A DNA stretch of 64,000 nt from Sediminibacterium goheungense (GCF_004361915.1 NZ_SNWP01000016.1:26451-90450); one strand, 5' to 3'; positions 26,132-35,440 are shown, numbered from the stretch's first letter. The notes: a model not told the origin generated them from the sequence alone. A program made the numbers and translations.

Positions 26132-26175
26132 TTTCTAACCTTTCTCCGGGCTTCAGTCCGGAGAAAGGTTAGAAA
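26132..26175. terminator. 18-bp hairpin behind trmH
   Basis: TTTCTAACCTTTCTCCGG (26132-26149) pairs perfectly with CCGGAGAAAGGTTAGAAA (26158-26175) across an 8-nt loop GCTTCAGT. It separates trmH and the thioredoxin gene. The GGGCTTCAGTCC core is like the cores of the 175-bp repeat near 56.6 kb. Confidence 0.75.
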
Positions 26176-26198
26176 AGTGTCACCACTAATTTGAAAAT

Positions 26199-26687
26199 AT
26201 GAAGAAGATAATAGCATTGGCACTTTTACTGTTCGTTTTCTATCAAACGCAGGCACAGGTTCCTCAGATCAGAAAAGTAAAGATCAATGAACTCATAAAG
26301 ATCATTGATACCACATCGGTGCCATTGGTGGTAAATTTCTGGGCCAGCTGGTGCGCGCCTTGTATCAAGGAAATTCCCTGGTTTGAGAAATCAGTAGCCG
26401 CCTTCAGTGACCAGAAGGTGAAATTATTATTGGTAAGTCTCGATTTTGCAGATGACTATCCAAAAGGGATTGCAGCCTTCGCAAAAAAGAATAATTATAC
26501 CTCTTCCATTGTATGGCTGGATGAAACCAATGCGGATGACTTCTGTCCGAAAATTGACAAACAATGGGATGGTGCTATTCCGGTTACCTTGATGGTAAAC
26601 AAAAAGAAGGGCTACCGGAAATTTTATGCCCAGCAATTACCCGAACAGCGTTTACTGATGGAATTAAAAGCCTTAACCGCGCAGTAA
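26199..26687 (+). CDS. TlpA-like periplasmic thioredoxin
   Basis: 162 residues. The signal peptide is about 1-20 (MKKIIALALLLFVFYQTQAQ). Thioredoxin fold with active site WCAPC (51-55) in NFWASWCAPCIKEIP, and the cis-Pro in AIPVTLM. It should reduce periplasmic disulfides, for example in cytochrome maturation. It converges with a small membrane-protein gene whose stop lies 1 bp away. Confidence 0.9.
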   Translation: MKKIIALALLLFVFYQTQAQVPQIRKVKINELIKIIDTTSVPLVVNFWASWCAPCIKEIPWFEKSVAAFSDQKVKLLLVSLDFADDYPKGIAAFAKKNNYTSSIVWLDETNADDFCPKIDKQWDGAIPVTLMVNKKKGYRKFYAQQLPEQRLLMELKALTAQ

Positions 26688-26688
26688 G

Positions 26689-26874
26689 CTACTGGTACTC
26701 ATTTTCACTTTCTTTTGCCTGCTTGTCCAGCTTATGGGTTAAGTAGATAGCATAAACCAATGCAATCAGGCTGCAGGTGCCTAATACAATACCTTTTATA
26801 CTTCCATAATTGATGCCTTGTGCAATAGCATAAGCAATCAATACCAGCATGATGATAATGAATAGAGGTCTCAT
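26689..26874 (-). CDS. Small two-helix membrane protein
   Basis: 61 residues with two hydrophobic helices (FIIIMLVLIAYAIAQG and GIVLGTCSLIALVYAIYL) and a charged tail (HKLDKQAKESENEYQ). This is a plausible real gene: normal start, coding-like composition and membrane-protein pattern, and it fills the space between tlpA and a terminator. Not recognised; function unknown. Confidence 0.6.
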   Translation of the reverse strand: MRPLFIIIMLVLIAYAIAQGINYGSIKGIVLGTCSLIALVYAIYLTHKLDKQAKESENEYQ

Positions 26875-26924
26875 AAAACAGAGGTTTGGTTATAAAAAAG
26901 ATGCTGGTGTCGGTCATTTCCATA

Positions 26925-26963
26925 AAAAAAGCGTGGTAATTTTAAAAACTACCACGCTTTTTT
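26925..26963. terminator. Bidirectional hairpin terminator
   Basis: AAAAAAGCGTGGTA (26925-26938) pairs with TACCACGCTTTTTT (26950-26963) over an 11-nt loop. Runs of A and T flank the stem, so it ends transcription in either direction. It lies just after the thioredoxin-family gene at 26977 (minus). Confidence 0.9.
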
Positions 26964-26976
26964 ATGTATGGGGGGA

Positions 26977-27570
26977 TTAACTTCGTTTAATTGAACAGCC
27001 AACCGAACGGCTTTCTTTCAGGGAAACTGACTTGCCATTTACCAGTTCTGTGATGGCTTCTCTGGCATGCACTCTTTTTACACTACCTGCATCTGATGGG
27101 TTATCATCGATAGCACCTTTATATTGTAACTTGCCATTTGCGTCAAATAAGAAAAGCTCAGGTGTGCGTGTAGCACCAAAAGCATTGGCCAGTTTAGAAT
27201 CCTCATCAACCACGTATGGAAAGTTGTATTGCTGGTTTTTAGCATATTCTTTCATGGCTGCATACGAATCAGCATCATCTCTGGAGCCTTCATTCGAGTT
27301 AAGCAGTATGATGCCAATATTATTTTGTTTGGCATAGGCTGCGATATCCAGGGTTCTTTGCTGGTTCTTCACTACATATGGACAGGTGTTGCAGGAAAAC
27401 ATCACGAGTACGCCATTTTTTTGCATGGCATCCTTAATGGATAATTCTTTTCCTGATACATCCTTCAGTTTAACATCACCCATTGGCAGGTTGGCACCAA
27501 CGGCAATGGATTGCGCATGGGTAACTACCATCATGCCCAGCAACAGTGCCGAAAAAAGCATTTTTTTCAT
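26977..27570 (-). CDS. Exported redoxin/thioredoxin-family protein
   Basis: 197 residues with a signal peptide (MKKMLFSALLLGMMVVTHAQ). The AhpC/thioredoxin-like fold has a vicinal pair C60 and C63 in MFSCNTCPYVVKNQ, the NSNEGSRDDADS segment, DEDSKLANAFGATRTPE with the cis-Pro, and YKGAIDDNPSD. This type (peroxiredoxin-like, resembling TlpA) is common in the phylum. The electron partner is unknown. It has its own transcript, ended by the hairpin at 26925-26963. Confidence 0.85.
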   Translation of the reverse strand: MKKMLFSALLLGMMVVTHAQSIAVGANLPMGDVKLKDVSGKELSIKDAMQKNGVLVMFSCNTCPYVVKNQQRTLDIAAYAKQNNIGIILLNSNEGSRDDADSYAAMKEYAKNQQYNFPYVVDEDSKLANAFGATRTPELFLFDANGKLQYKGAIDDNPSDAGSVKRVHAREAITELVNGKSVSLKESRSVGCSIKRS

Positions 27571-27653
27571 AAGTGTATGTTTTATTAATGATAACAGATA
27601 AAATCCTATCTGGTTGAGCTAGTATGGTTCTTCAGCAGGTGCAGTATACAGGA

Positions 27654-28625
27654 TCAGGCAGGTTGAGCAGCTTCTTTTTGCTGGCGTAATTCAGCCTCTT
27701 TCGTAAGGTAAGTAATACTTACGTTTAATTCAAATCCTATCAATAAAATTAACGAATTAATGTACATAAGCAGCATCAGAATCAGCACGGTTCCAATAGA
27801 TCCATAAATGCGATTATAACTTGAGCTGGCAAATAAGCTTACCCAATATGAAAATACCAATGTGGTGGCCAGTGTGAGAAATGTAGCCAGCAGTGATCCA
27901 GGTGAAACAAGCTTCCAGCGCTTTGTAACCGATGGGCCATAGCGGTAAGTAAGCGCAATACCATAAAAAACCAACCCGATAATAACCAGCCATCGTAGCG
28001 CATTCCATAATGGCAAGAGCTTATCGCGTGTTGCATCGCCTATTTTGAAAAGACTGTTCATCAAAGCAGATAATTGTTGCTGTCCGATGAGTATCAGTGA
28101 TGAACCGATGACCAGTAAAATTAAAATAGCGGTCATCTGTATGGCTCTCCAACGTTGGTGAAAGATAAATCCTTTTTGCTGCTGTATAGATCTGTCGAAT
28201 GTACGGATGATGCCAATCATCGCATTTGATGCATAAAATATCAGGAGTAGAAAACCGAATGAGAAAATACCAACATGTTTTTCCATCAGCCCCTGTACAA
28301 TATTGCTTAGGAACCGATAAGTTTTTGTATCAGGCGTAATGTCTTTAAACAAACTGAGTATTTGTTTGTCGACATGCATTGCTTCCGGAAAATAAGGAAT
28401 GAGTGAGAATAGAAATAACAGTGCCGCAGGTAAGGCCATGATCAGGTTAAATGAAATGGCTGCCGCTCTTTCATTTAATCCCACTTTATTGATCTGCTTA
28501 AAAAAGAAAACTACCACATCAAACAACGGTAAGCCCTGGAACCCCGGAACATGTAGGGTCTTGCTTTTGCGTATTACAAAAGCAATGGGTTTCCATGAAA
28601 TAATAAGCCGTTGCAGTTTGATCAA
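27654..28625 (-). CDS. YihY/BrkB-family membrane protein
   Basis: 323 residues with about six helices. Typical signatures are NERAAAISFNLIMALPAALLF, FGFLLLIFYASNAMIGIIRTFDRSI and GSIGTVLILMLLMYINSLILLIGFELN. The family (formerly called ribonuclease BN) is an uncharacterised inner-membrane protein family. It ends the apparent envelope-biogenesis run lptE - TPR-like - secG - mltG - yihY on the minus strand. Confidence 0.88.
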   Translation of the reverse strand: MIKLQRLIISWKPIAFVIRKSKTLHVPGFQGLPLFDVVVFFFKQINKVGLNERAAAISFNLIMALPAALLFLFSLIPYFPEAMHVDKQILSLFKDITPDTKTYRFLSNIVQGLMEKHVGIFSFGFLLLIFYASNAMIGIIRTFDRSIQQQKGFIFHQRWRAIQMTAILILLVIGSSLILIGQQQLSALMNSLFKIGDATRDKLLPLWNALRWLVIIGLVFYGIALTYRYGPSVTKRWKLVSPGSLLATFLTLATTLVFSYWVSLFASSSYNRIYGSIGTVLILMLLMYINSLILLIGFELNVSITYLTKEAELRQQKEAAQPA

Positions 28626-28634
28626 AATGAATGG

Positions 28635-29660
28635 TTATTTTTTATGGGCCATATAAATATCTAATTGTTTCTGGTATTCTTTTGCATACTTATCATGTTC
28701 TTCATAAGTGGCACTGAAATGATGGTAACCGCTGAAATCGCTTTTGGCTACAAAGAAAAGATAGTCGGTTACAGGTGCTTCCAGTATAATATCCAGTGTT
28801 TTTGGTGAGGGTGTACAGATTGGGCCAGGGGGGAGTCCTTTTCTACGGTACGTATTATAGGGGGAGGGGTTGCTGAGATACTTCTCATAAATACGTGTGA
28901 TGGTAAAATCCTGCATGGCGTATTTAATAGTAGGACAGGCCTGCAAGGGCATTTCTTTCTTCAGCCTGTTTAGGTAAACGCTGGCAATTTTATACTTATC
29001 GCTGTCGAAATTGGTTTCTTCCTCAACAATGGAAGCCAGGATATAAGCATCGGTCTGTGAAAGTCCTTTTGCCTTGGCCTTTGCCAGCCGGTTATTTTTT
29101 TGCCAGAACTGCTCACTGTTATCTTTCAGTTTACGCATCATTTTAACCAGTGGGGTGTTCCAGTAAAAAATATAGGTATCAGGAATAATTCGGGTAAACA
29201 GGCGTGTGGTATCGGTTTCGAGTTGCTGTAAAGAATCATTGGAAGAAAGAAAAGCCATGACAGTAGCTGAGTCGGTGGCAAACTGTTTACCAATCAGTTT
29301 AGCGAGGTCGGCTTTTGTTCGCAGTTTATTAATCACCAGTTTCAGTTCGGCCTGTCTGCCATTGCGCAGCATACGGGCAATGGAAAAAGCCGACTGTCCT
29401 TTCTTTACCTCATATTTTCCCATTTTCAGTTTGGGCCATACAGTAGTAAATGAACCGATTATTTGTAAACCGGTTGTACGGGATACTATTTTTTCTTCCA
29501 GCAGAATCTTTAAAACAGCCTCTTTATGTGTTTGTCCTTCTCTGATGATAAAATAGCGGCTTTTCTCATCAAAAGCAGTGGTACTGCCAAACAGTAGCCA
29601 GGCAGCAAGCGTAATAACTACTACAAAAAAGAGGAATATCCAGCCAATGATGCGTTTCAT
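28635..29660 (-). CDS. mltG: Endolytic murein transglycosylase MltG
   Basis: 341 residues with one N-terminal membrane helix (about 5-25). The YceG fold: catalytic Glu in ASIVEEETNFDSDKYKIASV, LQACPTIKYAMQ, YNTYRRKGLPPGPICTPS. It cleaves nascent glycan strands and so helps end peptidoglycan elongation. It stands 9 bp upstream of yihY. Confidence 0.92.
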   Translation of the reverse strand: MKRIIGWIFLFFVVVITLAAWLLFGSTTAFDEKSRYFIIREGQTHKEAVLKILLEEKIVSRTTGLQIIGSFTTVWPKLKMGKYEVKKGQSAFSIARMLRNGRQAELKLVINKLRTKADLAKLIGKQFATDSATVMAFLSSNDSLQQLETDTTRLFTRIIPDTYIFYWNTPLVKMMRKLKDNSEQFWQKNNRLAKAKAKGLSQTDAYILASIVEEETNFDSDKYKIASVYLNRLKKEMPLQACPTIKYAMQDFTITRIYEKYLSNPSPYNTYRRKGLPPGPICTPSPKTLDIILEAPVTDYLFFVAKSDFSGYHHFSATYEEHDKYAKEYQKQLDIYMAHKK

Positions 29661-29677
29661 ATCATCAAATTAAATAA

Positions 29678-29708
29678 AAAACCCTGTCTGTAGTACAGGC
29701 AGGGTTTT
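29678..29708. terminator. Hairpin terminator between mltG and secG
   Basis: A near-palindrome starting AAAACCCTG and ending CAGGGTTTT, with one G-U pair and a tight loop. It lies between the secG stop (29728) and the mltG start (29660), so mltG may have its own promoter. Confidence 0.75.
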
Positions 29709-29727
29709 GGGAATACTTTTTTTATAC

Positions 29728-30075
29728 TTATTTCTTGCCGGTATCGGGCGTAGCTGCTGTTGTAGTATTCACCGGAACAGCGGGTTTGGGAGCGGGCTGG
29801 CTGGTGGTTGTGTTTACTTTTTGTAAAACAGAATTATCAACGCTGGAACCGCCTTTGAGAAACAGGCTTGAAACCAGTGCCAGAACTGCAATGATGCTGG
29901 CAAAGATCCAGGTACCTTTTTCCAAAACATCGGTGGTTTGCTTTACGCCCATGAAATTGTTGGTTAAGCCACCCACATTGGCAGAGAGACCGCCGCCTTT
30001 GGGGTTCTGAATCAAAACAACAAAACCCAGTGCCACACAGGCTAACACAATCAGAACAAGAAACAGAATGATCAT
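29728..30075 (-). CDS. secG: Preprotein translocase subunit SecG
   Basis: 115 residues: two helices (about 2-23 and 53-72) around QNPKGGGLSANVGGLTNNFMG, the SecG loop. The longer C-terminal tail is Thr/Pro/Ala-rich (TTSQPAPKPAVPVNTTT), as in other members of the phylum. It belongs to the SecYEG channel. Its start is 1 bp from the TPR-like gene's stop, so they share a transcript. Confidence 0.93.
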   Translation of the reverse strand: MIILFLVLIVLACVALGFVVLIQNPKGGGLSANVGGLTNNFMGVKQTTDVLEKGTWIFASIIAVLALVSSLFLKGGSSVDNSVLQKVNTTTSQPAPKPAVPVNTTTAATPDTGKK

Positions 30076-30076
30076 T

Positions 30077-30958
30077 TTATATACCTTTTAAATGTTGAAT
30101 CTTGGCCGCAAAATAAGCGGATTTTTCAGGATTTATGAAACTTAATTTAATGTACAGCTGGATGGCTTTCTCCGTTTGCCCCTGTTTTTCGAGTACTTCG
30201 GCCATGGTTTCGGTCACCACTTCCCTCGATTCATTCGAATTTTCAGCTATCAGGGCCACAGCCTGCTCAAGATCGGTGCCGGTACCAAGGTCGTTTGGCT
30301 GCTGCTGGTGGTGCTTCATTTCCTTCAGCCAGTCAGTAAATTTCCTTAACTGCGAAGTGAGCTTATCCTGTGGCATCTTATTCAGGTCTACACGGATACC
30401 CTGAGAGGCAAAATAATCGATGGTATGAAGGCGCTCCGTTTCAATCTCCAGCTTATCGCTGGCTTCCACCGGTTTCTTAAAATCGGCCAACTGCTCAGAT
30501 AAAAGACCGGATAATTTGGTATCAGGTAAGGGCAGATCCTCCGTTTCATCAATCATTTCTTCTGTATCATCCACATCAGGCGGATTGTCTGGAGCCTTTC
30601 GGGGATCAATCGAACGAATAATATCCCTTACATCATCAATCGAAGGAATGGTAATGGGTTTACCGGCAGGTTTATCAACTACTGGTGTTTCCGGCATACC
30701 CACCGTTTCTGAAATAGTATCCGTTTCCAACAGGTACTGCATCCAAAGCGGATTGCTTACATGTAAAAGGGAGGTTCCCAGGGATGCTGTATAAGCATTT
30801 GTATTGCCTTCCTGCTTTAATTTACTACTATAGAGAATCCTGGCAGGGGAGAAATAGGGGTAAGAGGTTACCAATGCTTCTAACTGATCAACCGGAACCA
30901 GTTCTGCGGATGACTGACCCGTTATATGCATGAATACTTTCTCCCGGATGGAACTCAT
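30077..30958 (-). CDS. TPR-like cytoplasmic protein of the lptE-secG run
   Basis: About 294 residues from the ATG at 30958 (MSSIREKVFMHITGQ). The earlier in-frame codons overlap the lptE region and look non-coding. A central linker is acidic (DDTEEMIDETEDLPLPD), and the C-terminus holds a short helical repeat typical of TPR proteins (VVTETMAEVLEKQGQTEKAIQ then IKLSFINPEKSAYFAAKI). Its place before secG in this operon is conserved in the family as far as I recall. Function unknown. Confidence 0.75.
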   Translation of the reverse strand: MSSIREKVFMHITGQSSAELVPVDQLEALVTSYPYFSPARILYSSKLKQEGNTNAYTASLGTSLLHVSNPLWMQYLLETDTISETVGMPETPVVDKPAGKPITIPSIDDVRDIIRSIDPRKAPDNPPDVDDTEEMIDETEDLPLPDTKLSGLLSEQLADFKKPVEASDKLEIETERLHTIDYFASQGIRVDLNKMPQDKLTSQLRKFTDWLKEMKHHQQQPNDLGTGTDLEQAVALIAENSNESREVVTETMAEVLEKQGQTEKAIQLYIKLSFINPEKSAYFAAKIQHLKGI

Positions 30959-31001
30959 ATTGGTTGATGGCTTATTTCGTAACGATAAATGTACTAATTG
31001 A

Positions 31002-31529
31002 TTACCAGTTAGAAAAAAGTCGGTTGAAAATCTCATCCACCATATTTCTAACCACTTCATCCAGCAACTGGGCCTCAGCTGTATTGAAAGAAAGATTGGC
31101 GCTGTAATCAAAGCTCCTGCTTACTTCGAAATCATCCTGGGTATTCTCCAGGTTCTTTTTAAGCTTTATTTTAATGGTAACAGTTAAACGGTTGGTACTT
31201 GCCTGCCGGTTACTGATACCCACAGTCTGGGTACCATTATAAGTAACAATACTACCGCTAACCACATAATGAGCATCGTCGCTGGTAACACGGGTAAGTT
31301 TTGTCTGATTGGTAATTTTTTGCTGCAGTTTATCATTCAGTTTTGGACTCAACTGCGGGTTGATATAGCTGGCCTTATTATCAATAAATTCCAACTTGAT
31401 CGTTTTTACTTTCGGATCAATCACCGCATCGTTGAATGCATACTTCACTTTACAGGCCGAAAGGAGCATCACTATGCTCAAACAAATGAAAAGGTAGTTG
31501 AAATGATATGATCCTGTTATTTTTTTCAT
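31002..31529 (-). CDS. lptE: LptE-family LPS-assembly lipoprotein
   Basis: 175 residues from the ATG at 31529; a further ATG at 31547 overlaps the upstream gene and has a weaker context. The lipobox is LLSAC (Cys near residue 26 of the longer form). KTIKLEFIDNKASYINPQLSPKLNDKLQQ and ITNQTKLTRV belong to the LptE-like fold, which plugs LptD in the outer membrane. The Bacteroidota version is diverged from the E. coli protein. It follows the sigma-54 activator gene. Confidence 0.82.
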   Translation of the reverse strand: MKKITGSYHFNYLFICLSIVMLLSACKVKYAFNDAVIDPKVKTIKLEFIDNKASYINPQLSPKLNDKLQQKITNQTKLTRVTSDDAHYVVSGSIVTYNGTQTVGISNRQASTNRLTVTIKIKLKKNLENTQDDFEVSRSFDYSANLSFNTAEAQLLDEVVRNMVDEIFNRLFSNW

Positions 31530-31536
31530 AGTCCTG

Positions 31537-32808
31537 TTATTCTTCAATATCGTATTCCTTCAGTTTTCGGTATAAAGTTCTTTCACTGATACCCAGATCG
31601 ATGGAAGCATCCCGACGTTTACCCTTATGTTTTTTCAGCGCTTTCAGTATCAGTTCTTTTTCCTTATCCATAATATTCAGTGATTCCTCTACTTCTTCGT
31701 GGTGATGAATATCTTCTTCATGAAGCAATACCGGCTGTCCGTTGGTAACCGGTAGTATCTGATGTGGTGAACTAACAGCACTATTCATAACCTGTTGCAT
31801 ATCTCCGCCATTTACCTGAAATTCCTGCAACAAAGAATCACGGGTGAAATTGGCTGCCGAACCAGCCAGAGAAGGGTTCTGTAAAATTTCCAGAAACATT
31901 TTTTTCAGCTCCGTTACATCCTTCTTCATGTCGAAAAACAACTTGTATAAAATTTCTCTCTCGTTGGCAAACTCACCCGTATAATTTCCTGCCTGAGCTG
32001 CCAGTACGGGCATACGTGAGTATTTGTTCTGGTCGGGCAGAAACTGAGCCAATGTGGCCCCTGATATCTGGTTGGTTGGACTCAACACCGAAATCTGTTC
32101 TGCAATATTCTTTAATTCACGTACGTTGCCCTGCCAGGGATGGTTAATTAACATTGATTTGGCATCATCATCCAGCTGAACCGGCGAAGTTTTATAGCGT
32201 TCTGCAAAATCCACCACAAATTTCCGGAAGAGGAGGAGTACATCTTCTTTTCGGTCGCGTAAAGAAGGTACACGTATCGGAACCGTACTCAAACGGTAAT
32301 ATAAGTCTTCCCTGAAACGTCCTTTCTGTGTAAACTCCAGTAATTCGCGGTTGGTGGCAGCAATTACACGTACATCTGTTTTCTGTACTTTGGATGAACC
32401 CACACGTATAAATTCTCCGGTTTCCAATACACGTAACAGGCGGGCCTGTGTACCCAATGGCATTTCTCCGATTTCATCCAGAAAGATGGTACCACCACTC
32501 ACGGTTTCAAAATAACCTTTGCGGCTGTCTACCGCACCGGTAAATGCGCCTTTCTCATGACCGAAGAGTTCTGAATCAATTGTGCCTTCCGGAATGGCGC
32601 CACAGTTTACTGCGATAAATGGATTGTGTTTGCGTGCAGACAATGCATGAATAATCTGCGAAAATACTTCCTTACCCACACCACTTTCGCCCACTATCAA
32701 AACAGTAAGATCGGTAGCCGCTACCTGAACCGCCGTATTTAACGCATGGTTCAGTGCCGGTGAATTACCGATGATACCGAATCTGTTTTTTATACTTTGT
32801 AGATCCAT
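31537..32808 (-). CDS. Sigma-54 interaction-domain transcription activator
   Basis: 423 residues. It has no receiver or sensor domain: the AAA+ module begins at about 12, with Walker A GESGVGKE (40-47), GAFTGA (87-92) for contacting sigma-54, and GGTIFLDEIGEMP as Walker B. A linker and a Fis-type helix-turn-helix (about 388-423, KRRDASIDLGISERTLYRKL) finish it. It is the first gene of the lptE-TPR-secG-mltG-yihY run. Regulation presumably comes by level or partner protein. Binding sites are not visible here. Confidence 0.9.
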   Translation of the reverse strand: MDLQSIKNRFGIIGNSPALNHALNTAVQVAATDLTVLIVGESGVGKEVFSQIIHALSARKHNPFIAVNCGAIPEGTIDSELFGHEKGAFTGAVDSRKGYFETVSGGTIFLDEIGEMPLGTQARLLRVLETGEFIRVGSSKVQKTDVRVIAATNRELLEFTQKGRFREDLYYRLSTVPIRVPSLRDRKEDVLLLFRKFVVDFAERYKTSPVQLDDDAKSMLINHPWQGNVRELKNIAEQISVLSPTNQISGATLAQFLPDQNKYSRMPVLAAQAGNYTGEFANEREILYKLFFDMKKDVTELKKMFLEILQNPSLAGSAANFTRDSLLQEFQVNGGDMQQVMNSAVSSPHQILPVTNGQPVLLHEEDIHHHEEVEESLNIMDKEKELILKALKKHKGKRRDASIDLGISERTLYRKLKEYDIEE

Positions 32809-32822
32809 AATTTAGATTTGTT

Positions 32823-32938
32823 GATCGCTGATCGCGGATGTCGGATGCTAGATCGCAGATGTCAGATTTTATATCTGTAATCTGACATCTGCCATCACTT
32901 CCTCATTTCTTATTCCCTTCGACTACGCTCAGGGCAGG
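32823..32938. repeat. ATCTGACATC array plus CCTGCCCTGAGCG element, copy 2
   Basis: The first half (32823-32896) has CAGATGTCAGAT (32856-32867) paired with ATCTGACATCTG (32880-32891). The second half (32905-32938, inverted) is the 34-nt element shared with 14217-14261. It lies between miaB and the sigma-54 activator gene. Confidence 0.8.
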
Positions 32939-32940
32939 AC

Positions 32941-34368
32941 TTATTTACTTCTTTCTCCTCTCAACGTGGTCTTGGTGCAGTCTGTAACTTTTACCATGAC
33001 ATAGGTTCCTTTCAGTTGTTCATCCATGCTTTTTTTAGGGAATACCAGTACCTTATTCTGACTGGTTCTGCCCATCCAATCGGCATCACTTTTCCGGCTA
33101 TTGCCTTCTACCAGTACCTTGAATGTTTTGCCCAGGTCTTTTTCATTGCTTGCCCTGGAAAGTTGACCCTGAAGGTCTACAATTTCCTGCAGCCTTCTTT
33201 TTTTCACGTCTTCAGGAATATCGTCTGTATATCTTCTGGCTGCAAGTGTACCGGGGCGTTCACTGTAAAAGAACATATAACTCATATCATAACCACTATA
33301 CCGCATAATGCTGAGTGTATCCTGATGGTCTTCTTCCGTCTCCGTACAGAAGCCAGCAATAATATCGGCACTGATACCACATTCGGGTAATAGTTCTCTG
33401 ATACGGTCTACCTTGGCCATATACCATTCACGCGTATAGGTTCTGTTCATCAGCTGAAGTATTCTGGTACTGCCGCTTTGTACAGGCAGGTGAATGTATT
33501 TACAGATATTTTCATGACGGGCCATGGTATGCAGTACTTCATCTGTAATATCTTTTGGATGGGAGGTACTGAAACGTACACGTAATTCCGGACTTACCAA
33601 TGCTACTTTTTCGAGTAGTACAGCAAAAGTTACGGTCTCATCTTTCTGCTCGTCGATCCAGTAATAACTGTCTACATTCTGACCGAGCAGGGTTACTTCT
33701 TTATATCCTTTCTCAACAAGATCGGTTACTTCATGCAATATAGAATAGGCATCACGGCTTCTTTCACGACCACGTGTAAAAGGTACCACACAGAAGCTGC
33801 ACATGTTATTACAGCCTCGCATAATTGAAACAAATGCGCTGATGCCGTTGCTGTCTATACGAACAGGGGCAATATCGCTATAGGTTTCCTCACGGCTCAA
33901 TAATACATTCACGGCTTTCTGTCCGGTTTCTGCTTCTTCAATCAATCCGGGCAAGCTTCTGTAAGCATCAGGACCCACAACAATGTCTACCAGTTTTTCT
34001 TCTTCCAGTAACTGCGCTTTCAGTCGCTCAGCCATACAGCCCAGCATCCCGATTAATAAACCCGGTGTTCTTTCTTTTAGTTTCCGAAACTCCGTGAGTC
34101 TTTTACGAACCGTCTGTTCTGCTTTTTCGCGGATAGAGCAAGTGTTAAGCAGAATGAGGTTGGCCTCTTCCACATTTCTGGTAGCGCCAAAACCGGCATT
34201 GTTCAGAATAGATGCAATGACTTCGCTGTCTGCAAAATTCATGGCACAGCCATAACTCTCTATGTAGAAATGTTTCGAATAACGATTGGGGTCATTCGCA
34301 AATGGACTAAACGCTTCTCCCTGGCGGGCTTCATCATGTACTTTGTCTCCGATAGCCAATACATCCAT
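32941..34368 (-). CDS. miaB: tRNA-2-methylthio-N6-dimethylallyladenosine synthase MiaB
   Basis: 475 residues. N-terminal cluster Cys residues are in [22 protein letters not shown] and [11 protein letters not shown]. The radical-SAM CxxxCxxC is in [20 protein letters not shown]. The C-terminal TRAM domain (about 400-470) includes [10 protein letters not shown] and [11 protein letters not shown]. It adds a methylthio group to A37 of tRNAs. It has its own -7-like element (TAATTTTG on the minus strand, 34391-34398) 22 bp upstream of the ATG. Confidence 0.95.
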   Translation of the reverse strand: MDVLAIGDKVHDEARQGEAFSPFANDPNRYSKHFYIESYGCAMNFADSEVIASILNNAGFGATRNVEEANLILLNTCSIREKAEQTVRKRLTEFRKLKERTPGLLIGMLGCMAERLKAQLLEEEKLVDIVVGPDAYRSLPGLIEEAETGQKAVNVLLSREETYSDIAPVRIDSNGISAFVSIMRGCNNMCSFCVVPFTRGRERSRDAYSILHEVTDLVEKGYKEVTLLGQNVDSYYWIDEQKDETVTFAVLLEKVALVSPELRVRFSTSHPKDITDEVLHTMARHENICKYIHLPVQSGSTRILQLMNRTYTREWYMAKVDRIRELLPECGISADIIAGFCTETEEDHQDTLSIMRYSGYDMSYMFFYSERPGTLAARRYTDDIPEDVKKRRLQEIVDLQGQLSRASNEKDLGKTFKVLVEGNSRKSDADWMGRTSQNKVLVFPKKSMDEQLKGTYVMVKVTDCTKTTLRGERSK

Positions 34369-34390
34369 GAATAATAAAATTTATAAGTAG

Positions 34391-34398
34391 CAAAATTA
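34391..34398 (-). promoter_or_regulatory. -7 element for miaB
   Basis: On the minus strand TAATTTTG, an exact TAnnTTTG match, lies 22 bp upstream of miaB. A -33 TTTG at the right distance is not seen. Confidence 0.5.
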
Positions 34399-34463
34399 AC
34401 AAAATTGTCTCGTTTTTGTGTCAGTTTGACAGGTTTTAAGGCTTGAAAATTGTGTTAATCAAT

Positions 34464-34471
34464 TAGTTTTG
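34464..34471 (+). promoter_or_regulatory. -7 element for the DUF3078 gene
   Basis: TAGTTTTG, an exact TAnnTTTG match, with TTG at 34443-34445 giving an 18-bp spacer. It lies 21 bp upstream of the ATG at 34493. Confidence 0.55.
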
Positions 34472-34492
34472 CATCGAAAATGCCCCGTACAC

Positions 34493-35440
34493 ATGAAGAA
34501 ATGGTTCTTTTGGATGCTGTTCCTTGTAACCGGTTCAGCAGCTTTTTCTCAGGATATAGTTGTCAACAAACTTCGTAGTGAAACATCGAGAACGATTAAA
34601 AAGGAGGCGGATACCAGCCGTTGGACCTGGAAAAGGGGGGGATTACTCAGTGCCAACCTTTCACAGGGGTCTTTGAGTAACTGGGCAGCCGGGGGTGATA
34701 ATTTTTCACTGGCGGTTAGTTCCTATTTCAATTTTTTCTATTTTTTTAAAAAGGGAAAGCATAACTGGGACAATAATTTCGATATGAACCTGGGGTATGT
34801 ACAAACGACCAGTTTGGGTGGACGTAAGAATGATGACCGTTTTGATTTTCTGAGTAAGTATGGTTATAAGATGGATAGTACCGGTAAGATTTTTCTTTCC
34901 AGCCTGTTCAATTTCCGTTCACAGTGGTTTGATGGTTATACTTTTTCGGGTGGCGTACCTTCTTTTGCTTCTTCGTTTTTATCGCCTGCTTATATTATTC
35001 TATCAGTAGGTTTTGATTACAAACCCAACGATAAGCTTTCTGTCTTTGTTTCGCCGTTAACATCCAGGCTGACCGTTGTTGCCAATAATAAATTATCTGC
35101 GCAGGGTAAATACGGGGTGCCTGCCGGTAAAAACTCTGTGAATGAGATAGGTACTTTTGCAACCGTTAACTACAATAATACGATCGCCAAAAATGTTACC
35201 TATAAAGCAAGGCTTGATATATTTTCTAATTATAACAACAGGGCGCAGAACATAGACTTCTTTATGACCAACCTGTTTTCTTTCAAGATCAATAAATTCT
35301 TCTCAGCTACTTATAGTCTCGATCTCATTTATGATGATGATGTTCGTCTGTTCGGCCCAAATAAAACATCCCCTGGCCTGCAAACCAAAAGCCTGATCGG
35401 TATTGGTTTTCTGAAACCTTTGAATGTGAGGAAAGGATGA
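34493..35440 (+). CDS. DUF3078 outer-membrane-like protein
   Basis: 315 residues from the ATG at 34493 after a good -7 element. A signal peptide (MKKWFFWMLFLVTGSAAFSQ) precedes a beta-rich barrel-like region. DUF3078 traits are RWTWKRGGLLSANLSQGSLS, NWAAGGDNFSLAVSSY and the repeated FNF/YK strands, ending GIGFLKPLNVRKG. Function is not known; an outer-membrane place is inferred from the alternating pattern. It converges with purK across a 91-bp repeat hairpin. Confidence 0.87.
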   Translation: MKKWFFWMLFLVTGSAAFSQDIVVNKLRSETSRTIKKEADTSRWTWKRGGLLSANLSQGSLSNWAAGGDNFSLAVSSYFNFFYFFKKGKHNWDNNFDMNLGYVQTTSLGGRKNDDRFDFLSKYGYKMDSTGKIFLSSLFNFRSQWFDGYTFSGGVPSFASSFLSPAYIILSVGFDYKPNDKLSVFVSPLTSRLTVVANNKLSAQGKYGVPAGKNSVNEIGTFATVNYNNTIAKNVTYKARLDIFSNYNNRAQNIDFFMTNLFSFKINKFFSATYSLDLIYDDDVRLFGPNKTSPGLQTKSLIGIGFLKPLNVRKG

